The notes beneath the pieces are model-generated. The model was not told where the DNA came from. It saw only the letters and a program-made list of their open reading frames with translations, and searched no databases. From positions 24,224 through 88,223 of the forward strand of contig JAEWAF010000055.1 in assembly GCA_023391815.1 (NCBI GenBank): a DNA stretch of 64,000 nt, given 5' to 3'. The position numbers and the translations under genes were made by a program. Source of the DNA: Pseudomonadota bacterium. GTDB lineage: Bacteria; Pseudomonadota; Gammaproteobacteria; Steroidobacterales; Steroidobacteraceae. Of this stretch, positions 63,628-64,000 are shown in pieces (position 1 is the stretch's first letter; each line of letters begins with the position of its first letter).

Positions 63628-64000
63628 ATGTCCAGCCGTCTGGAGAATGCGCTGATGCTGCTCGGGCTGGAGTCAGCCGACGATCCTGCCACGTTATGGC
63701 AAAACTATACGGATCGTCTGGCGGTGCTTCAGCACAAGCTCATCAACGCCGAGACTCCGGCGGCCCAGGAAGCGGCCCAACAGGATCTGGCCCGACTGGT
63801 TGCTGCCTATCAGACCGCGCGCAGCGCCACCGAACCCGCCACTCGCCAGGTCAATCGCGAAGCCGTCACCATGATGCGCATGGACGACGTCGCCGAGCCC
63901 GAGCACCAGGTTCATCAAGGCTCGAACGTCGTCATCGGTCCGGGCGTGGTGCTCCAGGGGCGTTATGAGATTCAAGCGGTCCTGGGCGATGGCGGCATGG
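63628..64000 (+). CDS. Ser/Thr protein kinase, N-terminal part (runs off the window)
   Basis: A reading frame from ATG 63628 stays open to the window edge (124 codons so far). Residues 1-105 are helical and Gln/Ala-rich (LENALMLLGLESADDPATLW, LINAETPAAQEAAQQDLARL). A Hanks-type kinase domain then begins: LQGRYEIQAVLGDGGM is the start of the glycine-rich ATP loop. The N-terminal extension before the kinase is unusual. The symbol, length and partner are unknown. Confidence 0.72.
   Translation, partial: MSSRLENALMLLGLESADDPATLWQNYTDRLAVLQHKLINAETPAAQEAAQQDLARLVAAYQTARSATEPATRQVNREAVTMMRMDDVAEPEHQVHQGSNVVIGPGVVLQGRYEIQAVLGDGGM

Overview
The window is GC-rich chromosomal DNA, densely coding on both strands. 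It has no rRNA, tRNA, phage or plasmid backbone genes. The gene content points to an aerobic gammaproteobacterium, probably near Steroidobacteraceae/Nevskiales or Xanthomonadales: a PilS-like sensor, an RRM protein with a Gly-rich tail, a BamA-type Omp85 protein, a TonB-dependent receptor, an Lrp-controlled branched-chain ketoacid dehydrogenase operon, several periplasmic PQQ/heme c oxidoreductases and a CRP/Clp-type site. The lineage is inferred from gene content, not from a marker gene.

Layout. 0-6.4 kb: a degenerate PilS-like sensor, a secreted alpha/beta hydrolase, an exported DUF4410-like protein, an SLT-type transglycosylase and, convergent, a secreted VWA protein with four repeated beta domains. 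6.4-10.6 kb: bacteriohemerythrin, an MHS-family MFS transporter, the ABC-F ATPase YbiT and an RRM protein with a long leader. 10.6-16.6 kb: small and membrane proteins, DUF167, an isochorismatase-like protein without the catalytic Cys, a VOC protein, an exported hemerythrin, a holin-4-like membrane protein and a DUF4397 lipoprotein. 16.6-25.7 kb: stand-alone Omp85/BamA, a DUF885 peptidase-like protein, the first of two paralogues of an unrecognised exported family, a phage-type small protein, a methyltransferase and an outer-membrane barrel. 25.8-41.6 kb: an extracytoplasmic catabolic region with a quinohemoprotein alcohol dehydrogenase, an amidohydrolase, a redoxin-cytochrome c-copper monooxygenase fusion, the second paralogue with a coupled esterase, an amino-acid permease, a nucleosidase, a heme c/PQQ propeller enzyme and a GH20 enzyme with an altered active site. 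41.6-54 kb: LysE exporter, TonB receptor, epimerase, serine hydrolase, DUF4394, Tat aldo/keto reductase, TrxC, MATE and a sorbosone/glucose dehydrogenase. 54-64 kb: gamma carbonic anhydrase, GNAT, a GGDEF/EAL protein, the ldh-bkdA1-bkdA2-bkdB operon with a divergent Lrp regulator, and the start of a Ser/Thr kinase.

How it fits together. The bkd operon is one unit with 4-bp overlaps: leucine dehydrogenase deaminates branched-chain amino acids and E1/E2 decarboxylate the ketoacids. E3 is not present. The operon faces an Lrp/AsnC gene across a perfect inverted repeat. The PQQ and heme c enzymes, the copper monooxygenase fusion and the TonB receptor suggest oxidation of alcohols, sugars or polymers outside the cytoplasm.

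The least ordinary DNA is the 805-bp gap at 30.9-31.7 kb. It holds three ~40-bp tandem repeats abutting a 251-bp element bounded by 30-bp terminal inverted repeats (29/30 matched) and filled with nested hairpins. Other non-coding signals are a TGTGA-N6-TCACA site upstream of the c-di-GMP gene, a nested palindrome cluster before the carbonic anhydrase gene, and a 114-nt foldable segment after the Lrp gene.
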